From positions 124,001 to 188,000 of the forward strand of contig NGFI01000002.1 in assembly GCA_002215645.1 (NCBI GenBank): DNA of 64,000 nucleotides, given 5' to 3'. This document shows, in pieces, positions 27,197-37,133 of this stretch. Position numbers and translations under genes: made by a program. Position 1 is the stretch's first letter, and each line of letters opens with the position of its first letter. The notes beneath the pieces were generated by a model. That model ran no database searches and was not told where the DNA came from. It worked only from the letters and a program-made list of their open reading frames with translations. Source of the DNA: Gemmatimonadetes bacterium 2013_60CM_65_52. Its GTDB lineage: Bacteria > Gemmatimonadota > Gemmatimonadetes > Gemmatimonadales > Gemmatimonadaceae.

Positions 27197-28171
27197 TCAG
27201 GGATGGACCCACGAAGCCAAGCCGAGGTCGAGCCGCAATGACTCCATGACCCAGAACGTCGTGCTGGCGGTGTATATATCAGCGGCAGCCAGGACGCCGG
27301 TGTACTTCGCAATGACGGGCGCGGCAGCCATATCCGTGATCTCGTCGAGATAGCCCTTTACCGCCGCCCACGCGTTGTCGCCATATCGCTGGGCGTACGG
27401 AGCATAGTCGACCTTGGTGATCGCGGACTTCACGTTGTCGACGATGTCAGCCATATACTGCTGGTGCAGGACGACGTCGTCCCGCGTACCCAGGCGCCCG
27501 AGATGGCCGCCAATGAAGTGCTTCCACGGATAGGCAAGCGCGGTGGCTGGCGCCTCGATATACCCCGGTATGTCTTCACTCAAGTTGACGATGCCGAACG
27601 GTGCCCACCTGACATTCACGATGTCGATCAGCATGAGCGTGTCGTGATCAGGCAAATGGATGAAGATGTTGTCCGGCGTGTGATTCGAGCCGCGCCACGC
27701 CAGTTCGATGCGTTCGCCGCCGATTTCCAGCGTGCGGACATCCTGGAAGATCTCGTCAGGCACGGGGCGAGCTGGGTCATTGTCGCGTAAGAGGAGGCGT
27801 CGCGTTTCTTCATGCCCGATGCGCGTGACGTTCTTGTCAAAGAGCGATGATGCGCCGACATGATCCGCGTGATGATGCGAATAGATGAGATGTGTGATCT
27901 TGTTGCTCACGCCGTTCGCCGCGGCGATCTCGTCGACCGCACGCTGGATATTGCCGCCGATGGTGGGCGGTGCGTCGAGCAGCACGACACCGTCCGTAGT
28001 GGTTAAGAACGCCGACTGATAGACGCCGTCCGTGACCCAATAGAGGTTCTTCTCGACGCGGCCGACGTGGTAGCCCTTGTCATTCAGCGCAGGGCCGAGC
28101 GAGGACTTCGGGACTGGTGCATAGTCGGGCAGGACGCGGGCCTTCGAAGCTGCTGCATTCTCGGGAGTCAC
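27197..28171 (-). CDS. MBL-fold metallo-hydrolase
   Basis: 324 aa from GTG 28171, selected for its AAGGAG ribosome site; the open frame extends further. Motif LIYSHHHADHVGAS carries the HxHxDH zinc ligands. A second His lies in RGSNHTPDNIF and an Asp in LMLIDIVNVRW. A long helical C-terminus (YAQRYGDNAWAAVKGYLDE) follows. Resembles the quinoprotein-relay/SoxH-like MBL proteins. Substrate not predictable. Confidence 0.85.
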   Translation of the reverse strand: MTPENAAASKARVLPDYAPVPKSSLGPALNDKGYHVGRVEKNLYWVTDGVYQSAFLTTTDGVVLLDAPPTIGGNIQRAVDEIAAANGVSNKITHLIYSHHHADHVGASSLFDKNVTRIGHEETRRLLLRDNDPARPVPDEIFQDVRTLEIGGERIELAWRGSNHTPDNIFIHLPDHDTLMLIDIVNVRWAPFGIVNLSEDIPGYIEAPATALAYPWKHFIGGHLGRLGTRDDVVLHQQYMADIVDNVKSAITKVDYAPYAQRYGDNAWAAVKGYLDEITDMAAAPVIAKYTGVLAAADIYTASTTFWVMESLRLDLGLASWVHP

Positions 28172-28328
28172 GGTTCGTTCTCCTTGTGATGGGTTTGCAT
28201 CGGCTCTAGGCCACACGAAGCACGATCTTTGCCGTGCGACCTGCGTCTTGCCGTTTTCAGACCAGTGGGCGACAAGTTCCTGCCGATGGCCTTCTAGGCC
28301 ACAACATCTATCGTCGCCGTTCTCCTGT

Positions 28329-28742
28329 TCATCTGGGTGTGGTGCGGCGAAGGACCACGATCAACACAGTCGCCACGATCAGGTGCATCGCGACCAGCGA
28401 CACCTTGGTGCCAGCCGACGCGATCGCCGACAGCGGGCCGGCCAGGGACACCAGGGCCGCGACAATCGCGGTGACGGTCCAGACCGCACGCGCCTTAGTC
28501 GTGAAAGCGCGGAGAAGGATAAACAGACCCGAGCCGGCCAGCGACCCCACCAGAGCCGTCAGCACGACGTTGACCACCGTGATTTTCTGTATCGGCTGAC
28601 CGAGGCCGAAGCTGACGGTCAGCTCGGCGCCGGCCGTGGTCGCCACGGCCCAGATCGCGATAGCCGAAGCCGTCGCCCAGAGCACTCCGGCCACTGGAGT
28701 ACGAGCGCTAACGCGCGTCTCCTGACGGATTGTCTCACTCAT
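28329..28742 (-). CDS. DUF6069-like four-helix membrane protein
   Basis: 137 aa with four hydrophobic segments (VLWATASAIAIWAVATTAGA; KITVVNVVLTALVGSLAGSG; WTVTAIVAALVSLAGPLSAI; LVAMHLIVATVLIVVL). Pattern matches small membrane proteins of the DUF6069 type. Function unknown. GTG at 28745 is an alternative start one codon earlier. Confidence 0.7.
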   Translation of the reverse strand: MSETIRQETRVSARTPVAGVLWATASAIAIWAVATTAGAELTVSFGLGQPIQKITVVNVVLTALVGSLAGSGLFILLRAFTTKARAVWTVTAIVAALVSLAGPLSAIASAGTKVSLVAMHLIVATVLIVVLRRTTPR

Positions 28743-28809
28743 CACCTAACTCCCTGAGTTCGCGTAGTGTGCGGTTCGGACGGCACAGGCCGTCGAAGTG
28801 CGACACGGG

Positions 28810-29766
28810 TTACGACAAGCGCTGGGTGAGAAAGGCTCCGATTGCACTGAGTGCCTGCCGCGCAGCGTCGAATTCGCGTGTATACGCGACGAATCCGTGC
28901 GGCATGCCCATCCACACGCCCAACTCGGCGTCGACGCCCGCCGCGACGGCACGCTCCACATAGCGGCGTGAGTCATCGAGCAACAGCTCGTCATCTCCAA
29001 CGTGCACGCGGATTGGAGGCAGGCCTCTCAAATCTCCGTACAGCGCCGACGCCAGAGGATGCTTCGGATCGGTCTCACCCAGATACGAGGCGATTAGTCC
29101 GGCAACCTGGGATTTCGTGAAGAACGGATCCACTTCCGCTCGCGTCTCGTAGCTGTCGCCCGAAAGTGCGAGATCGGTAACCGGCGAGATTGCAACCGCG
29201 CCGACTGGAGCGATGCCACCCTTGTACCCTTGCGCGGAGGTGATCGATAGAAGAACGAGGGCCAGATCGCCTCCGGCCGAGTCGCCGGTCACGGCGATCT
29301 TGTTGATTCCTTTGGCAGCCAATCCGCGATAGCATACCTCGACGTCAGCAACCGCGGCAGGAAAGGGGTGCTCGGGAGCGAGCCGATACTCGGGTATGAA
29401 AGCATCAGCTCCTGCGCTCGACGCGATTTGGCCGACCAGGTTTCTGTACGCGTTGGCGCTTCCCAGGTTGAACCACCCGCCATGCGCGTGGAGGAGCGCC
29501 GCGCCTTTGTGTGCCCGCGCGGGTTTCGCCCATAATCCGGAGACCCCTCCGACGGTGTCTGCTTCGAACGTCACGTCCGCCCGGGCCTCGACTCGCTCCA
29601 TGACTTCGTCGAACGGAGCGCGTGCAGCTATTCCGGCGAGTTGGCCCTTGAATGCCGCAACGCCAGCGCGCAGCGCGTTCGCCGCGACGGAATCGCTTTG
29701 ACTGAGCGGATGGACAGACATCCATGGAGCCATCGCGGAGGCGTCACTGGACATCTTATGTGGCAT
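28810..29766 (-). CDS. alpha/beta hydrolase of the hormone-sensitive lipase family
   Basis: 318 aa. The oxyanion motif HAHGGWFNLGS (HGGW in place of HGGG), nucleophile GDSAGGDLAL, catalytic Asp in IRVHVGDDELLLDD and His in GMPHGFVAYTR follow the family IV carboxylesterase order. Likely acts on short-chain esters in the cytoplasm. It has its own GGGAG ribosome site and is separated from the upstream gene by a dispersed repeat copy. Confidence 0.87.
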   Translation of the reverse strand: MPHKMSSDASAMAPWMSVHPLSQSDSVAANALRAGVAAFKGQLAGIAARAPFDEVMERVEARADVTFEADTVGGVSGLWAKPARAHKGAALLHAHGGWFNLGSANAYRNLVGQIASSAGADAFIPEYRLAPEHPFPAAVADVEVCYRGLAAKGINKIAVTGDSAGGDLALVLLSITSAQGYKGGIAPVGAVAISPVTDLALSGDSYETRAEVDPFFTKSQVAGLIASYLGETDPKHPLASALYGDLRGLPPIRVHVGDDELLLDDSRRYVERAVAAGVDAELGVWMGMPHGFVAYTREFDAARQALSAIGAFLTQRLS

Positions 29767-29797
29767 CGTCTCTATCTCCCGCGGTGGTGACTTTCGT

Positions 29798-29877
29798 GCG
29801 CCGCGAACGATATCCCGGGCCAGACGCGCGCGCGTCTGGCCAGGTGGGTAGACCGATATCGGCCTTTTGGCATAGAG
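29798..29877. repeat. 80-bp dispersed repeat, copy 1
   Basis: 80-bp intergenic element, 10 mismatches and no gaps against the copy at 36412-36491, in the same orientation. It contains the perfect 22-bp palindrome GCCAGACGCGCGCGCGTCTGGC (at 29819-29840, given here only as CG-rich core) and a second palindrome CCGATATCGG. Lies between two leftward genes. Confidence 0.85.
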
Positions 29878-29918
29878 GCAGCGACTCTAGCGCACGAGTG
29901 CATTCCCTGGAGCGGGAG

Positions 29919-30665
29919 CTAACGGTTTGCCGTTTTGGCTGGCGACACCATGGCAATGAAGTCATCATTGCTGAGAACCTTCGACCACAGGGTGTACACG
30001 CTGTTCAGCATCATGTCGGACAGCGGTTGCGTATACGACGCCATGGACTCCTTCAGCGCATAGACGTGATAGCCAAGATCGTAGCCGGCCGTCACCGTCG
30101 CATAGTCACACACGTCGACGGTGAACCCGGCAACGGCGATGTTCTTGATCCCGCGTGACCGAAGAATCTCATTCAAACCGGTTCCGCCAAAAGCCGAACT
30201 CTGGATGCGTGGTGCCAACAAGAGGTCCTTGTCATTCGGCCCGGGAGCGAGCGGTGGATATTCGGCCGCCTTCAACGTCCCGGTCTTGAAGCCCTGCGCT
30301 TGAATTCCAAACCGATGAAAACCGCCAGGATTGGTCGGATCGATTTCGCGATAGTCCTTCGTGTAGCCCTCGGTAACGTGGATGACCCAAACGCCGAGCC
30401 CACGGGCTTTCTTCACTAACGCGACAGTCCGATCCAGCATCCCGCCTTGAATGTCTTTTTTCACTACGGCGTAGCTGTCGCCCGCCGGATCCGTGAACGG
30501 ATATTGGAAATCGACGAGAATAAGCGCGGTTTCGCTTGGCTTGAGATGCGTTTCAAGGGGCGGCAGTGTCTGGGACTGTGCTTCTGTTGCGACACACAGC
30601 GATGTCGCCAGCACAGTCATCACGACTGCCCGGCTGGCACGCCGCATCTTTGCGTCGTTGTGCAT
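29919..30665 (-). CDS. secreted isochorismatase-family cysteine hydrolase
   Basis: 248 aa from ATG 30665 (GAGGA upstream). A signal peptide precedes AQSQ (VVMTVLATSLCVATEA). Catalytic Asp lies in LILVDFQYPF, and Cys in VAGFTVDVCDYATVTAGYD (position of the usual GxxTxxCV). Export is unusual but not unique for this fold, and the natural substrate is unknown. Confidence 0.85.
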   Translation of the reverse strand: MHNDAKMRRASRAVVMTVLATSLCVATEAQSQTLPPLETHLKPSETALILVDFQYPFTDPAGDSYAVVKKDIQGGMLDRTVALVKKARGLGVWVIHVTEGYTKDYREIDPTNPGGFHRFGIQAQGFKTGTLKAAEYPPLAPGPNDKDLLLAPRIQSSAFGGTGLNEILRSRGIKNIAVAGFTVDVCDYATVTAGYDLGYHVYALKESMASYTQPLSDMMLNSVYTLWSKVLSNDDFIAMVSPAKTANR

Positions 30666-30730
30666 GTGAGGTGTCCTCGATGTTGGGAAGGGGATGGTTT
30701 CTATAGCCATGGAGAGCTGCCTGGCTGGGG

Positions 30731-32053
30731 TCAGCGCTGCTCCGCACTGAGCGTTCTCCCCATGAGTGACTGGAGATTGGCGAGCGCGAGCCGCGTGTTT
30801 TTTCGCGCCGATACAAGGTCCGACTCCGCTTGCGTCAGCGAGACCTGGGCCGTGAGCAGGTTGAGAATGTTCTCCGCGCCGGTCCGATAGCGGAGCGTCG
30901 ATACGCGCAGATTCTCCCGCGCGACGAGCACCGAGACTTGTTGCATGTCCACGGTCGCGCGCGCCGTGTTATACGCCTCGTACGCGTTTGTGACGTCCTG
31001 GACCGCACCGCGCTCCAGATCAGCGCGCGCGGCGCGCGCACTGTCGACAGACGCACGCGCCGAAACGACACCTGCCTCCCGCACGCCTTGATCCAGAATT
31101 GGAAACGAGACGCCCAGCGAGAACTGACTCCGATAGAGCTGGTTGGGGAGTACTGCGTCACCATACGCAAACCGTGTAGCGGTCAAGTTGAGTGATGGGA
31201 TGAAACTTCCCACTTGGACTGCCAGCTGCGCACTCATCGCGCGTTCGCCGGCCCGCGCGCGCATGTACGCTGGCCCCGAGGCAAGCGCCGCGTTGACCGC
31301 GTCGTTCAGAGTGAACGGAAGGGGCGGCGCGGGCAGCGTATCGAGCGGCTGCGCACCCACTGGCGTGCTCTGGCCGATACGTCGGCCGAGCGCGAGACGG
31401 TCCACGTCCACCGCCGCATGTTGGCGTAGCAAGGACACGCGGGCGGTTGTGAGAAGGAGAAGAACCTGGAGCGAGTCCGTTTGAGTCGCGGCGCCGGCGC
31501 GAACGCGCGCGCGGGAGATTGCCAACTGCTCGGTGAGATTTTGTACGTGCTCTTCGGCAACTCTCAGGAGCTCCTGATCGGCGATGACCGCGTAGTACGC
31601 CGTCTCGACCTCGATGCGCGTCGCCGAGTGCACGGCGTCCTCATTGGCGCGCGCCGCCGACTCGGCCGCGCGCGCAGCTCTGACACGGGAGAGACTCTGC
31701 CCACCGCCGAAGAGCGTATACGAGAGCTGAATGTTCGCGTCGGTGGTGTGGGAGGTGGGTGACAGTGTGGTGAACGCACCGCCCGGCGGCAGCACATTGA
31801 AGTTGACGATCTGTGGCGTGAACGAGTTGACGTTGCCACCGACGCTCAGTGACGGCGTGAAGAGCGCGCCGACCGCCGCGCGCCGCGCCCAGGTGAACGT
31901 CCCAACCTGTCCGCGGGCGGCAACCGCAGTCGGCGACACGTCGGAGGCGCGCCGAATGGCCTCAGCCAGGCTGATGGTTGAGATCGACTCGGGCTGAGAA
32001 ATCGGAACGCTCCCCGCCTGTAGCGCCATCAGCCCGAGAAAGGCAATCAGCAT
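30731..32053 (-). CDS. TolC-family outer membrane efflux protein
   Basis: 440 aa. Signal peptide (MLIAFLGLMALQAGS), then two OEP repeats with long periplasmic helices (AARAAESAARANEDAVHSAT; RVRAGAATQTDSLQVLLLL) and AYDGAVLP-type beta segments (LNLTATRFAYGDAVLPNQLY). Exit duct of the tripartite pump. Its ATG overlaps the RND gene stop (TGATG). Confidence 0.9.
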   Translation of the reverse strand: MLIAFLGLMALQAGSVPISQPESISTISLAEAIRRASDVSPTAVAARGQVGTFTWARRAAVGALFTPSLSVGGNVNSFTPQIVNFNVLPPGGAFTTLSPTSHTTDANIQLSYTLFGGGQSLSRVRAARAAESAARANEDAVHSATRIEVETAYYAVIADQELLRVAEEHVQNLTEQLAISRARVRAGAATQTDSLQVLLLLTTARVSLLRQHAAVDVDRLALGRRIGQSTPVGAQPLDTLPAPPLPFTLNDAVNAALASGPAYMRARAGERAMSAQLAVQVGSFIPSLNLTATRFAYGDAVLPNQLYRSQFSLGVSFPILDQGVREAGVVSARASVDSARAARADLERGAVQDVTNAYEAYNTARATVDMQQVSVLVARENLRVSTLRYRTGAENILNLLTAQVSLTQAESDLVSARKNTRLALANLQSLMGRTLSAEQR

Positions 32054-35000
32054 CAGTCGTCTCCCGCCTGTGATTGGGCGATCATCGGAGTCATCGGATC
32101 GTGCGCGTGTGTCGTCGCGACAGGCGGGGCGAAGCGTTCAGCAATGGCGCGAATGGCTACGAAGAACACCGGCGTGAGGAAAAGACCGAAGAAGCTGACA
32201 CCGAGCATCCCCGAGAAAACGGCAACGCCCATCGCATGTCGCATCTCCGCCCCGGCACCGGATGCAAAGACGAGGGGCACGACGCCCATGATGAAGGCAA
32301 AGGACGTCATGAGAATGGGCCGGAGTCGCAGCCGCGCCGCGTCGAGCGCCGCCGACACTCGATCCGCACCAGCCGACTCCTGGCGCTCGTGCGCAAACTG
32401 CACGATGAGGATTGCGTTCTTGCACGCCAGGCCAAGGAGCACCACCAAGCCCACTTCGACGAATACGTTCTTGTCGCCGTGAGTCAGCAGCACGCCGGTG
32501 AGGGCGCAAAGAATACTCATCGGCACGATGAGGATCACGGCCAGCGGTAGCGTCCAGCTCTCGTACTGCGCGGCGAGCACGAGGAACGCGAGCAGCACGG
32601 AGAGCGGGAAGATCAACGTGGCGGAGCTACCGGCAATGATCTGCTGATAGGCGAGATCGGTCCACTCGAATCCAACGCCGTGGGGTAGAACGTCGGTGGC
32701 GATTTTCGCGATTGCGGCTTGGGCTTGGCCGGAGCTGACACCCGGCGCCGCATTTCCGGTGAGGTCGGCCGCCGGGAATCCGTTGTAGTGCCCCACGAGC
32801 GCCGGACCGTATGTCTGCCGGACGGTCGCGATCGTGCCTACGGGCACCATCACGCCGTACGCATTCCGAACCTTGAGCTGGGTGATGTGCTCCGGAATGG
32901 CGCGGTGACTCGCGTCGGCCTGCGCGACGACCTGATACGTGCGGCCGAACTTGTTGAAATCGTTGACGTATTCCGAGCCAAGGTTTGCCTGGAGGGTCTC
33001 GAACAGGTCGCGTAGCGCCACACCCTCGCGTTTCGCTTTCGCCCGGTCGACGTCGACGAAGAGCTGTGGCACGTTGATCTCATACGTGGAGAAGACGCCG
33101 GCAAGCGCGGGCGTCTGATATGCCCGGAACATCATCGCCTGCGAGGCGTGATAGAGCGCCGCGCTTCCCACACCGGCTTTGTCTTCGATCTCGAGCTTGA
33201 AACCGCCGACTGGGCCAAGTCCGCTGACTGCCGGTGGCGGGAACACGGCGATGAATGCTCCTGGGATCGCGGCGAACTGTTGATTCAGCGTCTGGGCGAC
33301 GTCGAGGCCGTAGAGACCTTTGCCCTTGCGTTCAGAGAACGGCTTGAGGATGAAGAAGATCGCGCCGGCGTTCGGAAGACTGGCAAACGCGTTGATCGAG
33401 AGTCCTGTAATACTGAATGCGTGCGCAACGCCCGGATGCGTGAGTCCGATGGACGTCATACGGTGAAGGACATCATCCGTCCGATCGAGCGACGCGCCAT
33501 TGGGAAGCTGTGCCACGGCAATCAGATACTGCTTGTCCTGTGTCGGGACGAATCCCGCCGGAACGCGTCTGAAGGCCACCACCGTCAGGACGACGAGAGC
33601 CACATACACAATCAGCGGCGCGCCCTTGTGCCGAATCAGGCGACGGACGACGTCCTGATACCCACTGGCGGCGGCGAGGAAGCCGCGATTGAACGGTCGG
33701 AAGAACCATCCGGCGCCAGCGTCGACGATTCGCGTAAGCCGATCCGGCTCGGCGCCGTGCGGCCGCAGCAGGAGCGCGGCGAGTGCGGGCGAGAGCGTGA
33801 GCGAATTGAACGCGGAGATCACCGTCGAGAACGCGATCGTGAGCGCGAACTGACGATAGAACTGGCCAGAGAGGCCGCTGATGAACGCCATTGGCACGAA
33901 GACCGCGCAGAGCACGAGCCCGATCGCAATGATTGGCCCGCTCACTTCGCCCATCGCGACGCGGCTGGCTTCGCGTGGTGTCAGCCCCTCTTCGATGTGC
34001 CGCTCCACGTTCTCCACGACGACGATTGCGTCGTCGACGACGATACCGACGGCGAGCACCAGGCCGAACAACGTCAACGTGTTGATGGCGAAGCCCGCGA
34101 CAAGCATGACGGCGAACGTGCCGATGATCGATACCGGCACCGCCGCAAGCGGAATGAGCGAGGCGCGCCACGTCTGCAGGAACACGACGACGACAATCGC
34201 AACAAGGCCGATTGCGATGAGCAGCGTACGGACCACGTCGGCGATCGACTCCTCGACCACTGTGGTGGTGTTATACGCGATGTCATAATCCAATCCCGGC
34301 GGAAAATCCTGCTTGAGCTCCCGCATCTTCGCCTCAATGGCGTGTGCGAGCGCGAGCTGATTCGATCCTGGCGCCTGGAAGATGCCAATGGTTGAAGATT
34401 GCTTGTTGTCGAGGGCGCTGCGGATGGAGTAATCCCCCGCGCCCAGCTGCACTCGGGCAACATCCCGCACGTGAGTGGTCCGGCCTGCGGCATCGGTTTT
34501 GACGATGATGTCGCCAAACTCGTCTTCGCTCTCGAGACGGCCATGGACGTTCACGATCAACTGGAATGCGGTGGGCGTGGCGACCGGCTGGGCACCAATG
34601 ATGCCGCCAGCCACCTGAAACGTTCTGCTCGCGGATGGCGTTCACGATGTCGCTGGCCATCAAACCGCGGCTGGCGAGCTGCGTCGGATCGAGCCAGACG
34701 CGCATTGCATAGTCACCCGCGCCGAAGACCGTCGCCTGACCCACACCCGGGATGCGCGTCAAGCCGTCTTTCAACTGCAGCGTCGCATAGTTGCGCAGGT
34801 ACAGTGCGTCGTACCGGCCGTTGGGCGAGAACAGGCTGATCCCCATCATGAAGTCCGGCGAGGTCTTTACCGTCGTCACGCCGAGTGTGCGGACCACGTC
34901 TGGGAGCCGTGGCAGCGCCTGTGACACCCGATTCTGTACCTGCACCTGCGCGATGTCGGGATTCGTGCCGATCTTGAAGGTCACCGAGAGCGCGAGGTTT

Positions 35001-35263
35001 CCATTTGGCTGCGACTGCGATGACATGTAAAGCATGTTGTCGACGCCATTGATCTGCTCCTCGAGCGGCGTGGCAACGGTAGCAGCGAGCACCGAGGGGC
35101 TCGCTCCTGGGTACGCGGCGATCACCTGAACGGTGGGCGGCGTCACCTCTGGGTACTCACTCACTGGGAGGACCGCGATGGCGAGCGCCCCGGCAAGTAC
35201 AATGACGATGGAGACAACGCCCGCGAAGATCGGACGGTCGATGAAGAAACGGGATAGGCCCAT
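32053..35263 (-). pseudogene. HAE1-type RND efflux pump, single-base frameshift
   Basis: N-terminal part (35263 to about 34620) and C-terminal part (GTG 34614 to 32053) are in different frames. The first ends in NAIREQNVSGG; the second starts VAGGIIGAQPVA. Removing one A from the AAA at 34618-34620 (one T on the coding strand) restores NAIREQNVQVAGGIIGAQ and gives about 1070 aa, the normal length. Key residues are intact: the proton-relay pair in AVGIVVDDAIVVVENV and the Lys in GLACKNAILIVQF. It may be a genuine inactivation or an assembly error. Confidence 0.85.
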
Positions 35264-35291
35264 AGTCAATATCGGGTCGCGAGAAGAGGAG

Positions 35292-36386
35292 CTAGCGGGG
35301 CGGCTGAGCCCTTGCGACGACCTTGATGCCGGGGCGGACGCGCTGTAGGCCGTCGACGATCACGCGCTCTCCTGCGGCGACTCCGCTTTGCACGACGCGA
35401 TAGCCGCTATCGACGCGACCGATCTGCACAGCACGATACTCCACGGTAGAATCGGCTTTCACGACGTACACGAACTTGCGATCCTGATCCGTGCCGATCG
35501 CCCGGTCTTCCACGACCGTTGCCGGACGGGAAGGTCCACCCGCGAGCCGCACACGCGCGAACATTCCGGGCACGAGCCGACGGTCGTGATTGTCGACCAC
35601 CGCGCGGAGGCGAATGGTGCCGCTGGCAACATCGAGTTGATTGTCCACAAAGTCGATCCGCCCGACGCGAGGATATCCCGATTCGTTGGCGAGCCCGATT
35701 TCCACCGACTGGGAGCGTCCGGCGCCATCAGCGCGGCGCAAGTAGGACTGTTCGTCGACGGGGAAGTAGACGTACATCGGATCCTGCGAGACGATGGTGG
35801 TCAGCGGCGTAGTCGTCGATCCATTCTGCACGTAGTTGCCACGCGTGACGGCGGCATTGCTCACGCGACCATCGATTGGAGCGCGCACGACCGTCCACTC
35901 GAGATTCAGTCGTGCCGCCTCGACGGCGGCCTCGTCGGCCCCGACTTCGGCTCGCGCTCTGGCAAGGGACGCGGTGCGCGTTTCCAAATCGTCTCGCGAG
36001 GTGGCGTTGGCGGCGAAAAGCGTTTCGGCGCGGGCGGCTTCGGCGACGGCGAGCCCCAGCGCGCTACGCTCCCGCGCGAGCTGCGCCCGGGCCGTCGTGA
36101 GGGCAGCCGCGTACGGTCGGGAATCGATGACGAAAAGCGTGTCGCCGGCCCGTGCGTCGGCTCCTTCGTGAAATGCCACTCGAATCACGTAGCCGGCGAC
36201 CTGCGGACGCACCTGTACGTTTTGGACCGCGGAGAACTGGCCGGTCAGCTCGGTCCAGTCACCGACCGTACGCTGGAGCGCGGGCGCCACGGCGACAGTC
36301 GGAATAGCCTGCGGAGGCGGCGGGGCTTTCTCGCACGCAGCGAGGAGCGCGATCAGCGCCAGACCGCGCGCTTTGAATCTTGTCAT
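35292..36386 (-). CDS. RND efflux periplasmic adaptor (membrane fusion lipoprotein)
   Basis: 364 aa from ATG 36386 (a GTG two codons upstream is also possible). Lipobox ALIALLAAC. Then the lipoyl/hairpin layout: VQVRPQVAGYVIRVAFHEGA, DTLFVIDSRPYAAALTTA, a coiled-coil hairpin, and APIDGRVSNAAVTRGNYVQ. AcrA/MexA-like. First gene of the adaptor-pump-TolC operon; a dispersed 80-bp repeat sits just upstream. Confidence 0.92.
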   Translation of the reverse strand: MTRFKARGLALIALLAACEKAPPPPQAIPTVAVAPALQRTVGDWTELTGQFSAVQNVQVRPQVAGYVIRVAFHEGADARAGDTLFVIDSRPYAAALTTARAQLARERSALGLAVAEAARAETLFAANATSRDDLETRTASLARARAEVGADEAAVEAARLNLEWTVVRAPIDGRVSNAAVTRGNYVQNGSTTTPLTTIVSQDPMYVYFPVDEQSYLRRADGAGRSQSVEIGLANESGYPRVGRIDFVDNQLDVASGTIRLRAVVDNHDRRLVPGMFARVRLAGGPSRPATVVEDRAIGTDQDRKFVYVVKADSTVEYRAVQIGRVDSGYRVVQSGVAAGERVIVDGLQRVRPGIKVVARAQPPR

Positions 36387-36411
36387 GCTCACTCGCGGTT
36401 GTGGTGTTGGA

Positions 36412-36491
36412 GCGCCGCGAACGTTACCCGCCGCCAGACGCGCGCGCGTCTGGCCAGGTGGATATGCCGATATCAGCCTTTTGGTATAGAG
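36412..36491. repeat. 80-bp dispersed repeat, copy 2
   Basis: Second copy of the element at 29798-29877 (70/80 identical, same length and orientation). The 22-bp palindrome is identical (36433-36454). Occupies nearly the whole gap between the response regulator stop and the efflux adaptor start. Confidence 0.85.
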
Positions 36492-36497
36492 CGGCGG

Positions 36498-37133
36498 TCA
36501 GTCGATCCGCACGAGTCCCCGCCGCAGCGCCGTCGTCATCGCTTCCGTACGGCTCGTGACATCGAGCTTGGCGAACAAGTGCGTGACGTGAATCTTCACC
36601 GTGCCCTCGCTGATGCCGAGCGCATCGCCGATCTCGCGGTTGGAGTTGCCGGCGGCCAGGAGACGAAGGACCGCCAGCTCGCGCCGCGTGAGACGCACGT
36701 TCGTCACGTGCGCGACGAGTTTGGCGGCGACTCTTGGCGACACCCACGTGCGCCCCGCGTGCACGGCGCGGACGCAGGCCACGAGGTCTTGCGGCGACAC
36801 GTCCTTGACGAGATACGCCTTGGCCCCAGCGCGCAGTGCGCGTTCGATATCGTTGTCGGTATCGTAGGTCGTCAGGATGACGATCGCCGCGTCGGGGAAC
36901 CGCTCCCGGATCTGCTCCACAACCTGTACGCCTTCCAGCGTCGGCATGCGGAGGTCGACGAGCGCCACGTCGGGGCGGATGCGCGCGAAGAGCTCCACCG
37001 CTTCCGGGCCGTCCGCGGCCTCTGCGACCACGCTGATTCCCCGCTCCTCGTTCAGGATCTGCGCGACGCCATTGCGGACGATGGCATGATCGTCGGCGAG
37101 CAAGACCCGAATCGAACTGGCCGCCTCAATCAT
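36498..37133 (-). CDS. NarL/FixJ-family response regulator
   Basis: 211 aa. Receiver: VLLADDHAIVRNGVAQIL, phospho-acceptor Asp in VALVDLRMPTLEG, Lys in KAYLVKDVSPQDL. LuxR-type HTH at the C-terminus: LTRRELAVLRLLAAGNSNRE, GISEGTVKIHVTHLFAKL. The gene start overlaps the 3' end of the kinase gene by 8 nt, so they are a pair. Target genes unknown. Confidence 0.93.
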   Translation of the reverse strand: MIEAASSIRVLLADDHAIVRNGVAQILNEERGISVVAEAADGPEAVELFARIRPDVALVDLRMPTLEGVQVVEQIRERFPDAAIVILTTYDTDNDIERALRAGAKAYLVKDVSPQDLVACVRAVHAGRTWVSPRVAAKLVAHVTNVRLTRRELAVLRLLAAGNSNREIGDALGISEGTVKIHVTHLFAKLDVTSRTEAMTTALRRGLVRID

